DNA from: an uncultured Pelagibacteraceae bacterium
GTDB lineage: Bacteria; Pseudomonadota; Alphaproteobacteria; Pelagibacterales; Pelagibacteraceae
Direction: 5' to 3'
Length of the DNA: 64,000 nt
NCBI GenBank assembly: GCA_902560625.1
Contig: CACEMD010000002.1
Location: forward strand, 62,001 to 126,000
The notes beneath the pieces are model-generated. The model made no database searches, had not been told where the DNA came from, and saw nothing but the letters and a program-made list of their open reading frames with translations. This document shows, one piece after another, positions 27,644 to 36,571 of the stretch (the first letter of the stretch is position 1; each line of letters starts with the position of its first letter). A program made the position numbers and the translations under genes.

Positions 27644-28294
27644 CTAAAAATGTTGTTTAATAAAAGTTAGTGCCTCGCTTGATGCTTCAATTGATATATG
27701 ATGATCACATTTTTTAATAATTTTTGAAAAAATTTTAATTTTACTTCTTAACATAAAATCTTTAGCATCAAGAAGATTTGAAACTGGAACAACATTATCT
27801 AGTTCTCCATGAATTAATAATATATCAGATTTAGATGTGATTCTTTTTGACAAGTCATCCTTATCTATTATTTTTCCAGAAAAACCTACTATACAAGCTA
27901 AGCTATCTTTTAATGTAAGACCAACATTGAGAGAAATCATACATCCTTGACTAAAACCAGACAAACATATTTCTGAATTTTGTAAATTATATTTTTTTTT
28001 TACTTCGTCTATATATTGTTTAACAACAGACTCTGATTTTATAACTTCTTTTTTGATGTAATCATCATTATCTGTATTCAAGTCAAACCATTGACATCCC
28101 GATGGATTTATTTGACATTTTTCATGCCCATCAGGACATAAAAAAATTGTATTCTTTAAAAACCTCTTCCAATTGTATGCTAAAGAGCTTATATCTTTTC
28201 CATCCCCTCCATATCCATGAAGTAAGATAACTGCATTTTTTATATCATTATTTTGATCTGGCTCGATAATTGTTGTATTTAAACAAAAAGTCAT
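27644..28294 (-). CDS. Phospholipase/carboxylesterase-family alpha/beta-hydrolase
   Basis: Small soluble serine hydrolase of the EstB/YpfH (acyl-protein thioesterase-like) family; natural substrate unknown. 216 residues. Nucleophile Ser115 in GFSQG, acid Asp166 in HGELDNVVP and His198 or His199 in KKCDHHIS. The oxyanion segment is LLHGYGG at 24-30. Divergent from argH across 71 nt. Confidence 0.88.
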   Translation of the reverse strand: MTFCLNTTIIEPDQNNDIKNAVILLHGYGGDGKDISSLAYNWKRFLKNTIFLCPDGHEKCQINPSGCQWFDLNTDNDDYIKKEVIKSESVVKQYIDEVKKKYNLQNSEICLSGFSQGCMISLNVGLTLKDSLACIVGFSGKIIDKDDLSKRITSKSDILLIHGELDNVVPVSNLLDAKDFMLRSKIKIFSKIIKKCDHHISIEASSEALTFIKQHF

Positions 28295-28365
28295 AGAGTT
28301 ATTATTATGTTTTTTTTTTAAAATTAAAAGTTAATTAATTAATCTAAAAGGTATAATTATATTGA

Positions 28366-29760
28366 ATGAGTAAAGTAAAAAAAAATAAATCCGTTTGGAG
28401 TTCCAGAATCCTTAATGAAAATTCAAATAACTTTAAGAAATTTGGAAGTTCTATATATATAGACAGAAGACTATTCAAAGAAGATATTTCTGCATCAATG
28501 GTACATATTGAAATGTTATGTAAACAAAAAATAATTTCGCTAAAAGTAAAAAATAAAATTATTTGGGGCCTTAAGAAAATTTTAAATGAAATAGTCAAAA
28601 AGAAATTTAATTTTGATATTAAACACGAAGATATTCATATGAATATAGAAAATAGATTGTTTGAAATTATTGGTGAGGATGCGGGATATTTACATACTGC
28701 TAGATCAAGAAATGATCAGGTTATTACAGATTTTAAATTATGGATAAGAAAAGCAAATAAAGAAATTATTAAAAATTTAGATACAACAATAAAGATTATT
28801 TTAAGTAGTTCAGAAAAGCATATATATACAATTATGCCAGGTTTTACTCATTTAAAAAATGCTCAACCGATTTCCTTAGCGCATTACCTTCTTGCTTATG
28901 TTGAAATGTTTAGTAGAGATAAAAAAAGATTTTTAAGAAATTTATCGAGTTTACTGGAGAATCCTTTAGGTGTTGGTGCATTATCTGGAACCTCTTATAA
29001 TATAGATAGAAATTATACTACAAAGAAACTAAAGTTTGACTCACCCACAAATAATTCTATAGATACAGTTTCAGATAGAGATTTCGTAGTCGATTTTCTT
29101 TATACAGCATCAATGTGTTCAATGCATATTTCTAGAATTGCTGAAGAGTTGATTATTTGGAATTCAGAAGGTTTTAATCTTATTTCATTAAATGACAAAG
29201 TTGTAACAGGATCCTCAATTATGCCACAGAAAAGAAATCCAGACTCTTTAGAATTAATTAGAGGAAAAACTGGTTCAATATATGGCAATTTATTTTCTAT
29301 GCTGACAGTTCTTAAGGGGCTTCCATTATCATATTTTAAAGATCTTCAAGACGATAAAAAATTCATTTTTGATGCCTATGATCAATTAAAAAATTCAATT
29401 ATGGTTATGAATGAAGTGCTTAAAAATATTTTATTTAATAAAAAAAATATGCAAATCCTTGCAGAGAAAGGGTTTATCACATCCACTGATTTTGCTGATT
29501 ATTTAGTAAAAGTGCATAATTATCCCTTTAGAAAAGCTTATCAATCGACTGCAAGCTTAGTAAATTATTGTGAAAAAAAAAATAAAAAGCTAAGTGAATT
29601 AACAATTAATGAGATAAGAAAAATAGAGCCTAAGTTAAACGATAAAGTATTGAAAGTTTTTAATCTTAAAAATTCTATAGATTCAAAGAAATCATACGGA
29701 GGAACCTCTTTTGGTAATATCAAAAAAATGATAAATAAATACAAGAAAGAAATAAAATGA
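28366..29760 (+). CDS. argH: Argininosuccinate lyase
   Basis: Last step of arginine synthesis: argininosuccinate to arginine and fumarate. 464 residues, standard length. The fumarase-superfamily signature GSSIMPQKRNPD is intact near residue 283, and HTARSRNDQV (substrate site) lies near residue 110. The lipoprotein start overlaps its stop by 4 nt (ATGA). argH, the lipoprotein and lysA form a plus-strand cluster. Confidence 0.97.
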   Translation: MSKVKKNKSVWSSRILNENSNNFKKFGSSIYIDRRLFKEDISASMVHIEMLCKQKIISLKVKNKIIWGLKKILNEIVKKKFNFDIKHEDIHMNIENRLFEIIGEDAGYLHTARSRNDQVITDFKLWIRKANKEIIKNLDTTIKIILSSSEKHIYTIMPGFTHLKNAQPISLAHYLLAYVEMFSRDKKRFLRNLSSLLENPLGVGALSGTSYNIDRNYTTKKLKFDSPTNNSIDTVSDRDFVVDFLYTASMCSMHISRIAEELIIWNSEGFNLISLNDKVVTGSSIMPQKRNPDSLELIRGKTGSIYGNLFSMLTVLKGLPLSYFKDLQDDKKFIFDAYDQLKNSIMVMNEVLKNILFNKKNMQILAEKGFITSTDFADYLVKVHNYPFRKAYQSTASLVNYCEKKNKKLSELTINEIRKIEPKLNDKVLKVFNLKNSIDSKKSYGGTSFGNIKKMINKYKKEIK

Positions 29761-29885
29761 AAAAAAAAATTATAATAATAATATTTTTTTTTGTATTTTT
29801 AATTTCTTGTGGAAAAAAAGGTGATCCTGAGTATAAAGCTGAAAAAAATCATAATATATTTAAAAATAATATTTTAAGATTCTAA
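29757..29885 (+). CDS. LptM/YifL-like small lipoprotein
   Basis: 42 residues. A basic start (MKKK), hydrophobic h-region, and lipobox FLISCGKK with Cys18 as the lipidation site give a mature outer-membrane lipoprotein of 25 residues. The sequence after the Cys, CGKKGDPEY, matches the CGxKGxL-Y pattern of LptM (YifL), which assists oxidative maturation of the LptD LPS translocon. Location just before lysA (dapF or lysA in other proteobacteria) supports this. Overlaps argH by 4 nt. Confidence 0.7.
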   Translation: MKKKIIIIIFFFVFLISCGKKGDPEYKAEKNHNIFKNNILRF

Positions 29886-29912
29886 AGGCTTTAAAAAAAA
29901 AATTATTAAAAA

Positions 29913-31127
29913 ATGAAATATATAAATAAAATTTTTTCAATTGAGAAAGTTAGCGCAATAAAGCTTGCGAAAAGATTTGGTACTCCAATTTATTGTTATT
30001 CATATAATAAAATTAAAGAAAACGTATTAAATTTCAGAAAAAATTTTGATAACTTTAAACCCCTAATTTGCTTTTCTGTAAAATCTAATAGTAATTTATA
30101 TTTACTGAGAGAAATAAAAAAGCTTGGTTTTGGGGCTGATGTTGTATCAATTGGGGAATTGATCAAAGCTTTAAAAGCAGGCGTTGAGCCAAAAAAAATC
30201 GTATTTTCTGGGGTAGGTAAAACCTCTGGAGAAATATCTTACGCAATAAATAAAAAAATATTATTAATCAATGCAGAGTCGAAAAGTGAAATAATAAAGA
30301 TTGAAAAAATTGCAAAATCAAAAAGGAAGGTCGTTGAAATAGGTATAAGATTAAATCCTAATATAGATGCTAAAACATTAAGTCAGATTTCTACTGGAAA
30401 AAAAACTAACAAGTTTGGAGTAGAGGAAAATGAACTTTATAGATTAATCAACTTAATAAAGAAGTCAAAATATTTAAAGCTAAGTTGTTTAAGTGTTCAT
30501 ATTGGAAGTCAAATTCTTGATTATAAACCATATATCAAAATGTTAAAAATATTAGGTCGAATTATAGACAAGTCTCGCCACAAATTTAAATTCATTGACT
30601 TGGGTGGTGGAATGGGAATTTCTTATGGTGATAAAATTAAAAAGTTAAACTACCAAAAATACAGTAAAGAGGTTAATAAATTCTACAAAAAATATAAAGC
30701 AAAAATTATCTTTGAACCAGGCAGATCTGTAATTGCAGATGCTGGAGTATTAATTTCTGAAGTTATATACATAAAAAAAACAAATTATAAAAATTTCGTA
30801 ATATTGGATGCAGGAATGAACGATTTGATGAGACCAGCATTATATAGGTCTAAACACAAAATTATCCCAGCGATTAAAAGAAATCAATTGCAAAAAAAGA
30901 ATATAGAGTTCGTTGGACCAATATGTGAAACAACTGATAGTTTTTTAATATTGAAAAAGTTCCAGAAAATAAAAGAGGGGGAAATTTTGGTAATTTGTGA
31001 CGTTGGTGCCTATGGCATGTCTTTAAGCTCTAACTATAATCTTAGACCTAGACCAATAGAGTTATTAATTAAGGAAAAAAAAATAAATATCATTAAAAAA
31101 AGGGAAAGAATTTTAGATATAATTTAA
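29913..31127 (+). CDS. lysA: Diaminopimelate decarboxylase
   Basis: PLP enzyme converting meso-diaminopimelate to lysine. 404 residues. The Schiff-base lysine is K57 (CFSVKSNSN). Alanine-racemase-fold features follow: HIGSQI, the phosphate-binding LGGGMGISY, EPGRSVIADAG, and the active-site Cys in GPICETTDSF, with CDVGAYG near the C-terminus. Gap of 27 nt to the lipoprotein and 12 nt to plsC. Confidence 0.96.
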   Translation: MKYINKIFSIEKVSAIKLAKRFGTPIYCYSYNKIKENVLNFRKNFDNFKPLICFSVKSNSNLYLLREIKKLGFGADVVSIGELIKALKAGVEPKKIVFSGVGKTSGEISYAINKKILLINAESKSEIIKIEKIAKSKRKVVEIGIRLNPNIDAKTLSQISTGKKTNKFGVEENELYRLINLIKKSKYLKLSCLSVHIGSQILDYKPYIKMLKILGRIIDKSRHKFKFIDLGGGMGISYGDKIKKLNYQKYSKEVNKFYKKYKAKIIFEPGRSVIADAGVLISEVIYIKKTNYKNFVILDAGMNDLMRPALYRSKHKIIPAIKRNQLQKKNIEFVGPICETTDSFLILKKFQKIKEGEILVICDVGAYGMSLSSNYNLRPRPIELLIKEKKINIIKKRERILDII

Positions 31128-31139
31128 TTTTTTAATTTA

Positions 31140-31850
31140 ATGCTAAGGAATTTCTTATTTTTATTTTTTTTCTTCTTTGGAATTATTTTTTTATCAATAA
31201 TTTTTTTACCCTCCTTTTTTTTACCAAAAAAAGTCGCTTTGTTTGGTGGAAAAATTATGGGTTATTGGTCAAAATTTTGTTTACAATTAATTCTTTCTAC
31301 TAAGATAGTCATTAAGGGAAAGGAAAACATTATAAAAGATAAAAAATTTTTTATAGCCTGCTCACATCAATCAATGTTTGAAACATTTTTTTTACAAACA
31401 ATTTTTAATTATCCTGTTTTTATTTTAAAAAAAGAGTTGCTTAAAATACCAATATTTGGTTGGTATTTATCAAAAATAGGATCTATTTCCATTGATAGGA
31501 ATAAAATTAAAAAAGAAAATTTAGATTTTTTATCAAATGTGAAAGCTGTAGTAAGTTCCACAAGCCGTCCGCTAATAATATTCCCTCAGGCTACGCGTAC
31601 AAATTTTAATGATAGATCACCATTCAAAAAAGGTGTATCAAGAATTTATGAAGAACTAAAAATTAGCTGTCAGCCTGTAGCAATAAATTCAGGAACAGTT
31701 TGGCCTAAGTCCGGTGAATTAATTTCTAATAAAACAATCACTATATCTATTTTAGAACCGATTGAACCTGGCAAAAATGAAAAAGATTTTTTAGTTTTTT
31801 TACAAAATAAAATTTATAAAGAATTAGATAATATTACTAGCCTTTCATAG
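31140..31850 (+). CDS. plsC: 1-acyl-sn-glycerol-3-phosphate acyltransferase
   Basis: Makes phosphatidic acid from lysophosphatidic acid at the inner membrane. 236 residues with an N-terminal membrane segment (8-30). Motif I reads HQSMFE (H76...E81), so the usual HX4D is HX4E. Motif III is FPQATRT (148-154) instead of FPEGTR. These are conservative departures seen in alphaproteobacterial members as I recall. Its stop overlaps the convergent dnaN stop by 14 nt. Confidence 0.9.
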   Translation: MLRNFLFLFFFFFGIIFLSIIFLPSFFLPKKVALFGGKIMGYWSKFCLQLILSTKIVIKGKENIIKDKKFFIACSHQSMFETFFLQTIFNYPVFILKKELLKIPIFGWYLSKIGSISIDRNKIKKENLDFLSNVKAVVSSTSRPLIIFPQATRTNFNDRSPFKKGVSRIYEELKISCQPVAINSGTVWPKSGELISNKTITISILEPIEPGKNEKDFLVFLQNKIYKELDNITSLS

Positions 31851-32949
31851 GCATTACGACGTAAATACTGTCAAAGTCTGATGGATCTTTAATCAATGCT
31901 GGAGACCCTGTATCTTTGAAATATATTTCTATAATATCTCCATTTAATTGTGAGGCTATATCGATAAGATATCTAGAATTAAAACTAATATCTAAATCAT
32001 GATCGAATTTAACGTTGAAACTTTCTTTACCATCACCACTGTTGGTATTATTTACAGATAAATTTAATATATTTTTTGTGATATTAAATTTTACACCATC
32101 TTTTTTATCTAAAGAAACAGATGCCACTCTATCAACTGAGTTTAAAAATAGTTTTAAGTCAGCTTCAAGTTTTTTTTTATTTTCTCTTGGAATAACTTGT
32201 AAATAGTTTGGAAATTTTCCATCAATCAATTTTGAAATCAAAATACTATTATTCAATTCGAATTTAATTTTGGATTTAATATTTGACACTTTTACATCAC
32301 CTTCATAATCTTCTAAAATTGAACATAATTGAAAAATTGTTTTTTTCGGTAAAATTATTGGTTCAAATTCTATTTTATCTGAGAGAAGTAATTTTGAGAT
32401 GGACATTCTATGACTGTCTGTAGCAGCAGCTGTTAAGTAAAATTTTTCATCATTTTGAGTTTGATGAAAATATATTCCACTTAAATAATGTCTTGTTTCA
32501 TCGTTAGAAACTGAAAATTTACATTTGTTAAGAAGTTTAAGTAAATTTTTAGAATTTATGGAAAATTCATTTTGATTAAAATTTTCATCAGTTATTGGAA
32601 ATTCTGAAGGATCAATACAATTTAAATTAAATGCTGCATTTTCTGACTCTAAATGTATTTTATTATTACCTTGATATGAAAAATTTATTATTTTTCCAGA
32701 ATTAAATTTTCGAATTATATCGTACATTATAGAGGAGGATGTTGTAGTTTTGCCCTCCTCAATAATCTCAACATTTTTAATTTTATGAATAAAGATTAAA
32801 TCTAAATCTGTTGCTATAACAGTAAGATTTGAATTACTTGCATCTAATAAAACATTTGAAAGTATAGGTAAGGTGCTTCTTTTTTCAATTACACCTTGGC
32901 AATAATTTAGAGATTTTTGAAAGTCAGCTTGATTTACATTAAATTTCAT
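31837..32949 (-). CDS. dnaN: DNA polymerase III beta sliding clamp
   Basis: Ring-shaped processivity clamp of replication. 370 residues, three repeated clamp domains, with the N-terminal MKFNVNQADFQKSLNYCQGV and the C-terminal VYVVMPMKG-type ending typical of the family. Its ATG lies 11 nt inside the dnaA gene, so dnaA-dnaN is one transcription unit. recF is not adjacent in this window. Confidence 0.97.
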   Translation of the reverse strand: MKFNVNQADFQKSLNYCQGVIEKRSTLPILSNVLLDASNSNLTVIATDLDLIFIHKIKNVEIIEEGKTTTSSSIMYDIIRKFNSGKIINFSYQGNNKIHLESENAAFNLNCIDPSEFPITDENFNQNEFSINSKNLLKLLNKCKFSVSNDETRHYLSGIYFHQTQNDEKFYLTAAATDSHRMSISKLLLSDKIEFEPIILPKKTIFQLCSILEDYEGDVKVSNIKSKIKFELNNSILISKLIDGKFPNYLQVIPRENKKKLEADLKLFLNSVDRVASVSLDKKDGVKFNITKNILNLSVNNTNSGDGKESFNVKFDHDLDISFNSRYLIDIASQLNGDIIEIYFKDTGSPALIKDPSDFDSIYVVMPMKG

Positions 32950-34354
32950 TATCTTTGTTATAAAGAATTTTATTTTTTAAATTATCAACATTCATTTTTA
33001 ACTCATTGTCCTCTTTTATCAATCTATCAATTGTTTTTACAGAATGTATCACTGTTGTATGATCTCTATTTGAAAATGTTCTTCCAATTTCAGGTAACGA
33101 TTTGGATGTTAAAATTTTTGCTAAATATATTGCTGTTTGTCTTGGTCTAACTAGGTACCGTGAACGTCTAGAAGATAACATTTCATTTTTACTGATTTTA
33201 AAATACTTGCAAACTGTTGTCTGTATTAAATCAATTGTTACTTTATTTTCAGATAAGTTTAGTAAATCTTTTAAAATAATTTTAGTTTCTGAAATATTGG
33301 GTATTTTATTATATATTCTTGAAAAAGATACTATACGGTTTAATGCACCAACCAATTCTCTTATACTATTTTTTACCTCAGAACTTATAAATTTTTGTAA
33401 CTCATTAGTAATGTTTAGTTGATTAGAATATAACAAGTTAAGATCATAGCATTTAGATTTTACTATTTCATATCTTAAATCATAGTCTGGGCTTTGTATA
33501 TCGACAACTAAGCCTCCAGAAAAACGAGATTTAATTCTCTCTTGAATTCTTAAAAGTTTATTTGGAGATCTGTCTGCAGATAAAATTATTTGTGAACCTT
33601 TGTCTAAAAGGGCATTGAATGTATGGAAAAATTCTTCTTGCATAGCCTCTTTACCATTCATAAATTGAATATCGTCTATTAATAAAGCATCTGTATTTCT
33701 GAAATAATCTTTAAATTTCACCATATCATTATTTTTTATAGATTTTACAAATTGATACATGAAACGTTCTGCAGATATAAACATTACTTTTTTTTGCTGC
33801 TTATAATTTAATCCTATTGCATTTAATAAATGAGTTTTTCCCATCCCAACTCCACCATAAATATAAAGTGGGTTGTATTGTGATATATTTTCGGAAACTT
33901 TTTTTGACGCTTCGTATGCAAGTTTATTACTTGAGCCCACAACAAAATTTTTAAAATTTTTGTTTGGATCAATTCTATTGTATTGGAGATAAGTATCTTT
34001 TATAAAAGAAACATTTTCAGTATTTATTTTATTATTATTGTTTTCATATATATTTGCAGCACGATTTTCTTTTTTATGATTTACTGTAAACTCAATCCTG
34101 GATATATTTTTATTGTTAGATTTGACTATTTGTAAAATTTGATCAATATATCGAGAGGTAATCCAATCTCTTATAAATCTTGTTGTCACAGATATTAAAA
34201 TATAATTATTAAATTCATCAATAAATTCAATTTTTTTTAACCAACTGTCATAAATGTCATGTCCAAATTTTGATTTCATTTCTGACTGTATAGAATCCCA
34301 ATCTATTTTTTTTTCATAGATTTCTTTATTGTCTTTACTAAGATTTTTATTCAT
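32939..34354 (-). CDS. dnaA: Chromosomal replication initiator DnaA
   Basis: AAA+ ATPase that opens oriC. 471 residues. Domain I at 15-90, a short Asn-rich linker, then the AAA+ domain with Walker A GGVGMGKT (167-174) and Walker B ALLIDDIQF. Domain IV contains the DnaA-box-recognition signature RPRQTAIYLAKILTSKSLPEIG (in part) and NRDHTTVIHSV. rpsT and mutM lie upstream in the common alphaproteobacterial arrangement. Confidence 0.98.
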   Translation of the reverse strand: MNKNLSKDNKEIYEKKIDWDSIQSEMKSKFGHDIYDSWLKKIEFIDEFNNYILISVTTRFIRDWITSRYIDQILQIVKSNNKNISRIEFTVNHKKENRAANIYENNNNKINTENVSFIKDTYLQYNRIDPNKNFKNFVVGSSNKLAYEASKKVSENISQYNPLYIYGGVGMGKTHLLNAIGLNYKQQKKVMFISAERFMYQFVKSIKNNDMVKFKDYFRNTDALLIDDIQFMNGKEAMQEEFFHTFNALLDKGSQIILSADRSPNKLLRIQERIKSRFSGGLVVDIQSPDYDLRYEIVKSKCYDLNLLYSNQLNITNELQKFISSEVKNSIRELVGALNRIVSFSRIYNKIPNISETKIILKDLLNLSENKVTIDLIQTTVCKYFKISKNEMLSSRRSRYLVRPRQTAIYLAKILTSKSLPEIGRTFSNRDHTTVIHSVKTIDRLIKEDNELKMNVDNLKNKILYNKDNEI

Positions 34355-34657
34355 GGAAGAATAAGAATTAACTCTTTTAACAATTCATTTGCAATAAATT
34401 ATTTAGTAATTCAAAAGAAAAATAAAATCTCTAATTGAATAAACCTTAGCGAGAAATTTATAAACTTTTTAATTGAATTTTATTATTTTTTTTTAGTACA
34501 AAAAAATTTACTTTAACCAATAAATCTTAAAACCACATATAGTAATATCTTTAAGGAAGTTTATATATTGTGTATATTATATCTTAGGTTGTAGAAATTA
34601 ATTTTTATTTATTATGTTTATTGTTTTATATCTAAAATTTAAGTCTACCTAAAGTTG
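34355..34657. other. 303-nt gap between rpsT and dnaA
   Basis: AT-rich spacer on the minus strand that should hold the dnaA promoter and the end of the rpsT transcript. I find no reading frame of note and no strong terminator. Only one near-consensus DnaA box (TGTGTATAT at 34569-34577, one mismatch to TGTGNATAA) is visible, so there is no cluster indicating oriC. It may serve dnaA autoregulation or be chance. Confidence 0.5.
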
Positions 34658-34918
34658 TTAAAGACTGTTTATCTTTCTAGTAATTCTTGAAATATTTCTT
34701 GAGGCATTCTTTTTTTTAATTATTCCTGACTTTGAAATTTTCATTAGTTCAGAGTTTAATTTAGGTAAAAATTCTAATGCTTTTTTTTTATCTTTTTTAT
34801 TAATAATTGATTGCATCTTCTTCAAGGCATTTTTAAATCTGCTTTTTCTTGCTTTATTTACAGTTGTCTGTCTTGATATTCTTCTTATTCTTTTGATTGC
34901 TGATTTTGTGTTTGCCAT
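34658..34918 (-). CDS. rpsT: 30S ribosomal protein S20
   Basis: Small-subunit protein that binds 16S rRNA helix 44 region. 86 residues beginning MANTKSAIKRIRRISRQT, nearly all helical and basic, as expected. ATG start. It lies 49 nt downstream of mutM and 303 nt upstream of dnaA on the same strand. Confidence 0.97.
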   Translation of the reverse strand: MANTKSAIKRIRRISRQTTVNKARKSRFKNALKKMQSIINKKDKKKALEFLPKLNSELMKISKSGIIKKKNASRNISRITRKINSL

Positions 34919-34967
34919 AGGCGCGATCTATAACTCGCAATTATTGGGTGGTCAATAAAATAATAAG

Positions 34968-35831
34968 TTATTTTTGACATTTTTTACAAAAAAAAGTAGA
35001 CCTATTCGAAATAAAAATTCTTTTAATAATTCCCTTGCAATACCTATTTATACACTTTTTTTCATTTCTATTGTATGCCCTAAATTCATTTTGATACGAT
35101 CCCTTTTGGCCCTTAGAATTTTTGAAATCTCTTATAGAAGAACCACCCTTAGTAATTGCTTTTTTTATAACTAATTTTGAATACTTTACAATTAATTTGA
35201 TTTCATAAGATCCTAATTTAAAACCTAGTTTTTTAGGATTTATTCTAGAATAATTTAGAATTTCATTTACATATATATTGCCAAGTCCTGAAACTATAGA
35301 TTGATCTAACAAAATATCTTTTATTTTTTTTTTTCTGTGATGTATTTTACTCATCAAATATTTATTATTAAATTTATTGTCTAAAGGTTCTAGACCAAGT
35401 TTTTTAAAAAAATTCAAAAATTCTTTCTTTGAAGAAAGTAACAATATAAAGCCAAATCTTCGTGGATCATTATAAATTAATTTTAATCTATTAAAAACAA
35501 TCTCTACATGATTATGTTTCTTTGGAAGCTTTTGTTGATTATAAAAACTAAGATTTGTATAAATATTTTTTTTATTTTTTTTTACTAGATGTAATGTTCC
35601 TGACATTCCAAAATGAATTATCAAATATTTTGATTTTGTTAAATTAACTATAAGATACTTTGATTTTCTCTCGATTCTGAGTATCTTTTCATTTTTCAAT
35701 TTTTTTGGAATATTTTTTTGAATTTTAAACCTTAAATTCTTGTTTTTGATAAAAACCTGTTTAATTTTTTTAAATTTTATAGTTTTTTCAAGCGACCTCT
35801 TTACAATTTCTACTTCTGGCAATTCTGGCAT
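34968..35831 (-). CDS. mutM: Formamidopyrimidine-DNA glycosylase
   Basis: Base-excision repair enzyme removing 8-oxoguanine and FapyG. 287 residues. The N-terminus MPELPEVE supplies the catalytic Pro and Glu after Met removal. The H2TH region includes ILLDQSIVSGLGNIYVNE (near 170). The C-terminal zinc finger keeps four Cys (KKCINRYC and FFCKKCQK). Divergent from ubiE across 35 nt. Confidence 0.96.
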   Translation of the reverse strand: MPELPEVEIVKRSLEKTIKFKKIKQVFIKNKNLRFKIQKNIPKKLKNEKILRIERKSKYLIVNLTKSKYLIIHFGMSGTLHLVKKNKKNIYTNLSFYNQQKLPKKHNHVEIVFNRLKLIYNDPRRFGFILLLSSKKEFLNFFKKLGLEPLDNKFNNKYLMSKIHHRKKKIKDILLDQSIVSGLGNIYVNEILNYSRINPKKLGFKLGSYEIKLIVKYSKLVIKKAITKGGSSIRDFKNSKGQKGSYQNEFRAYNRNEKKCINRYCKGIIKRIFISNRSTFFCKKCQK

Positions 35832-35866
35832 TTGTGATTATATTGTTTAAAATAAATAAATAAACT

Positions 35867-36571
35867 ATGCAACAAAGCTTACAACAAAAAAAAGGACTGG
35901 TTCAAACTGTATTTAATAAAGTCTTTGATAAATATGATCTGATGAACGATTTAATGTCCCTAGGTATCCATAGAAGTTGGAAAAATAATTTAATTAAAAT
36001 TATGAACCCATCTATCACACAAAATCTTATTGATGTGGGATGTGGAACCGGAGATATTGCTAAATTGTATTCTGACGCAACAAATAGAAAAGCTGAGGTT
36101 CTTTGTTTAGATCCAAATATGAAAATGTTACAAAAAGGAAAAAAGAGACTCAAGAATTACCAAAATTTAAAATGGAAATGTGGGTACGCTGAAAAATTGT
36201 CACTTCCAGACAATTATTTTGATTTTTATGTAATTAGTTTTGGTTTAAGGAATACAAAAGATATTAATAAAGCTGTATCAGAAGCATTTAGAGTACTTAA
36301 AAAAGGTGGATGTTTTTTCTGCTTAGAATTTTCAAAAATTCAAAATTCAAATCTAGAAAATATCTACAAAATTTACTCCAAATTAATACCAAAAATTGGA
36401 AAATTTATAGTTGGTGACGAAAAACCATATAATTACCTAATAAAAAGTATTGATAAATTTATCAATCAAGAACAACTAATAGAAATTTTGAGGCACAATA
36501 ATTTTGAAAATTGTAAATATAGAAATTTAAGTGGGGGTATAGTTGCAATTCACTCCGGATGGAAAATTTAA
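35867..36571 (+). CDS. ubiE: Ubiquinone/menaquinone C-methyltransferase UbiE
   Basis: SAM-dependent C-methylation step of ubiquinone synthesis. 234 residues. Signature FDKYDLMNDLMSLGIHRSWK (about 21-40), SAM motif LIDVGCGTGDIA, and the family motif RVLKKGGCFFCLEF. Its stop is fused to the preferred ubiB start as TAATG, so the two ubiquinone genes are coupled. Confidence 0.97.
   Translation: MQQSLQQKKGLVQTVFNKVFDKYDLMNDLMSLGIHRSWKNNLIKIMNPSITQNLIDVGCGTGDIAKLYSDATNRKAEVLCLDPNMKMLQKGKKRLKNYQNLKWKCGYAEKLSLPDNYFDFYVISFGLRNTKDINKAVSEAFRVLKKGGCFFCLEFSKIQNSNLENIYKIYSKLIPKIGKFIVGDEKPYNYLIKSIDKFINQEQLIEILRHNNFENCKYRNLSGGIVAIHSGWKI

Noticed and set aside
34569-34577. Possible DnaA box TGTGTATAT
   Set aside because: Single site with one mismatch in AT-rich DNA; expected by chance, so not called as a feature of its own.
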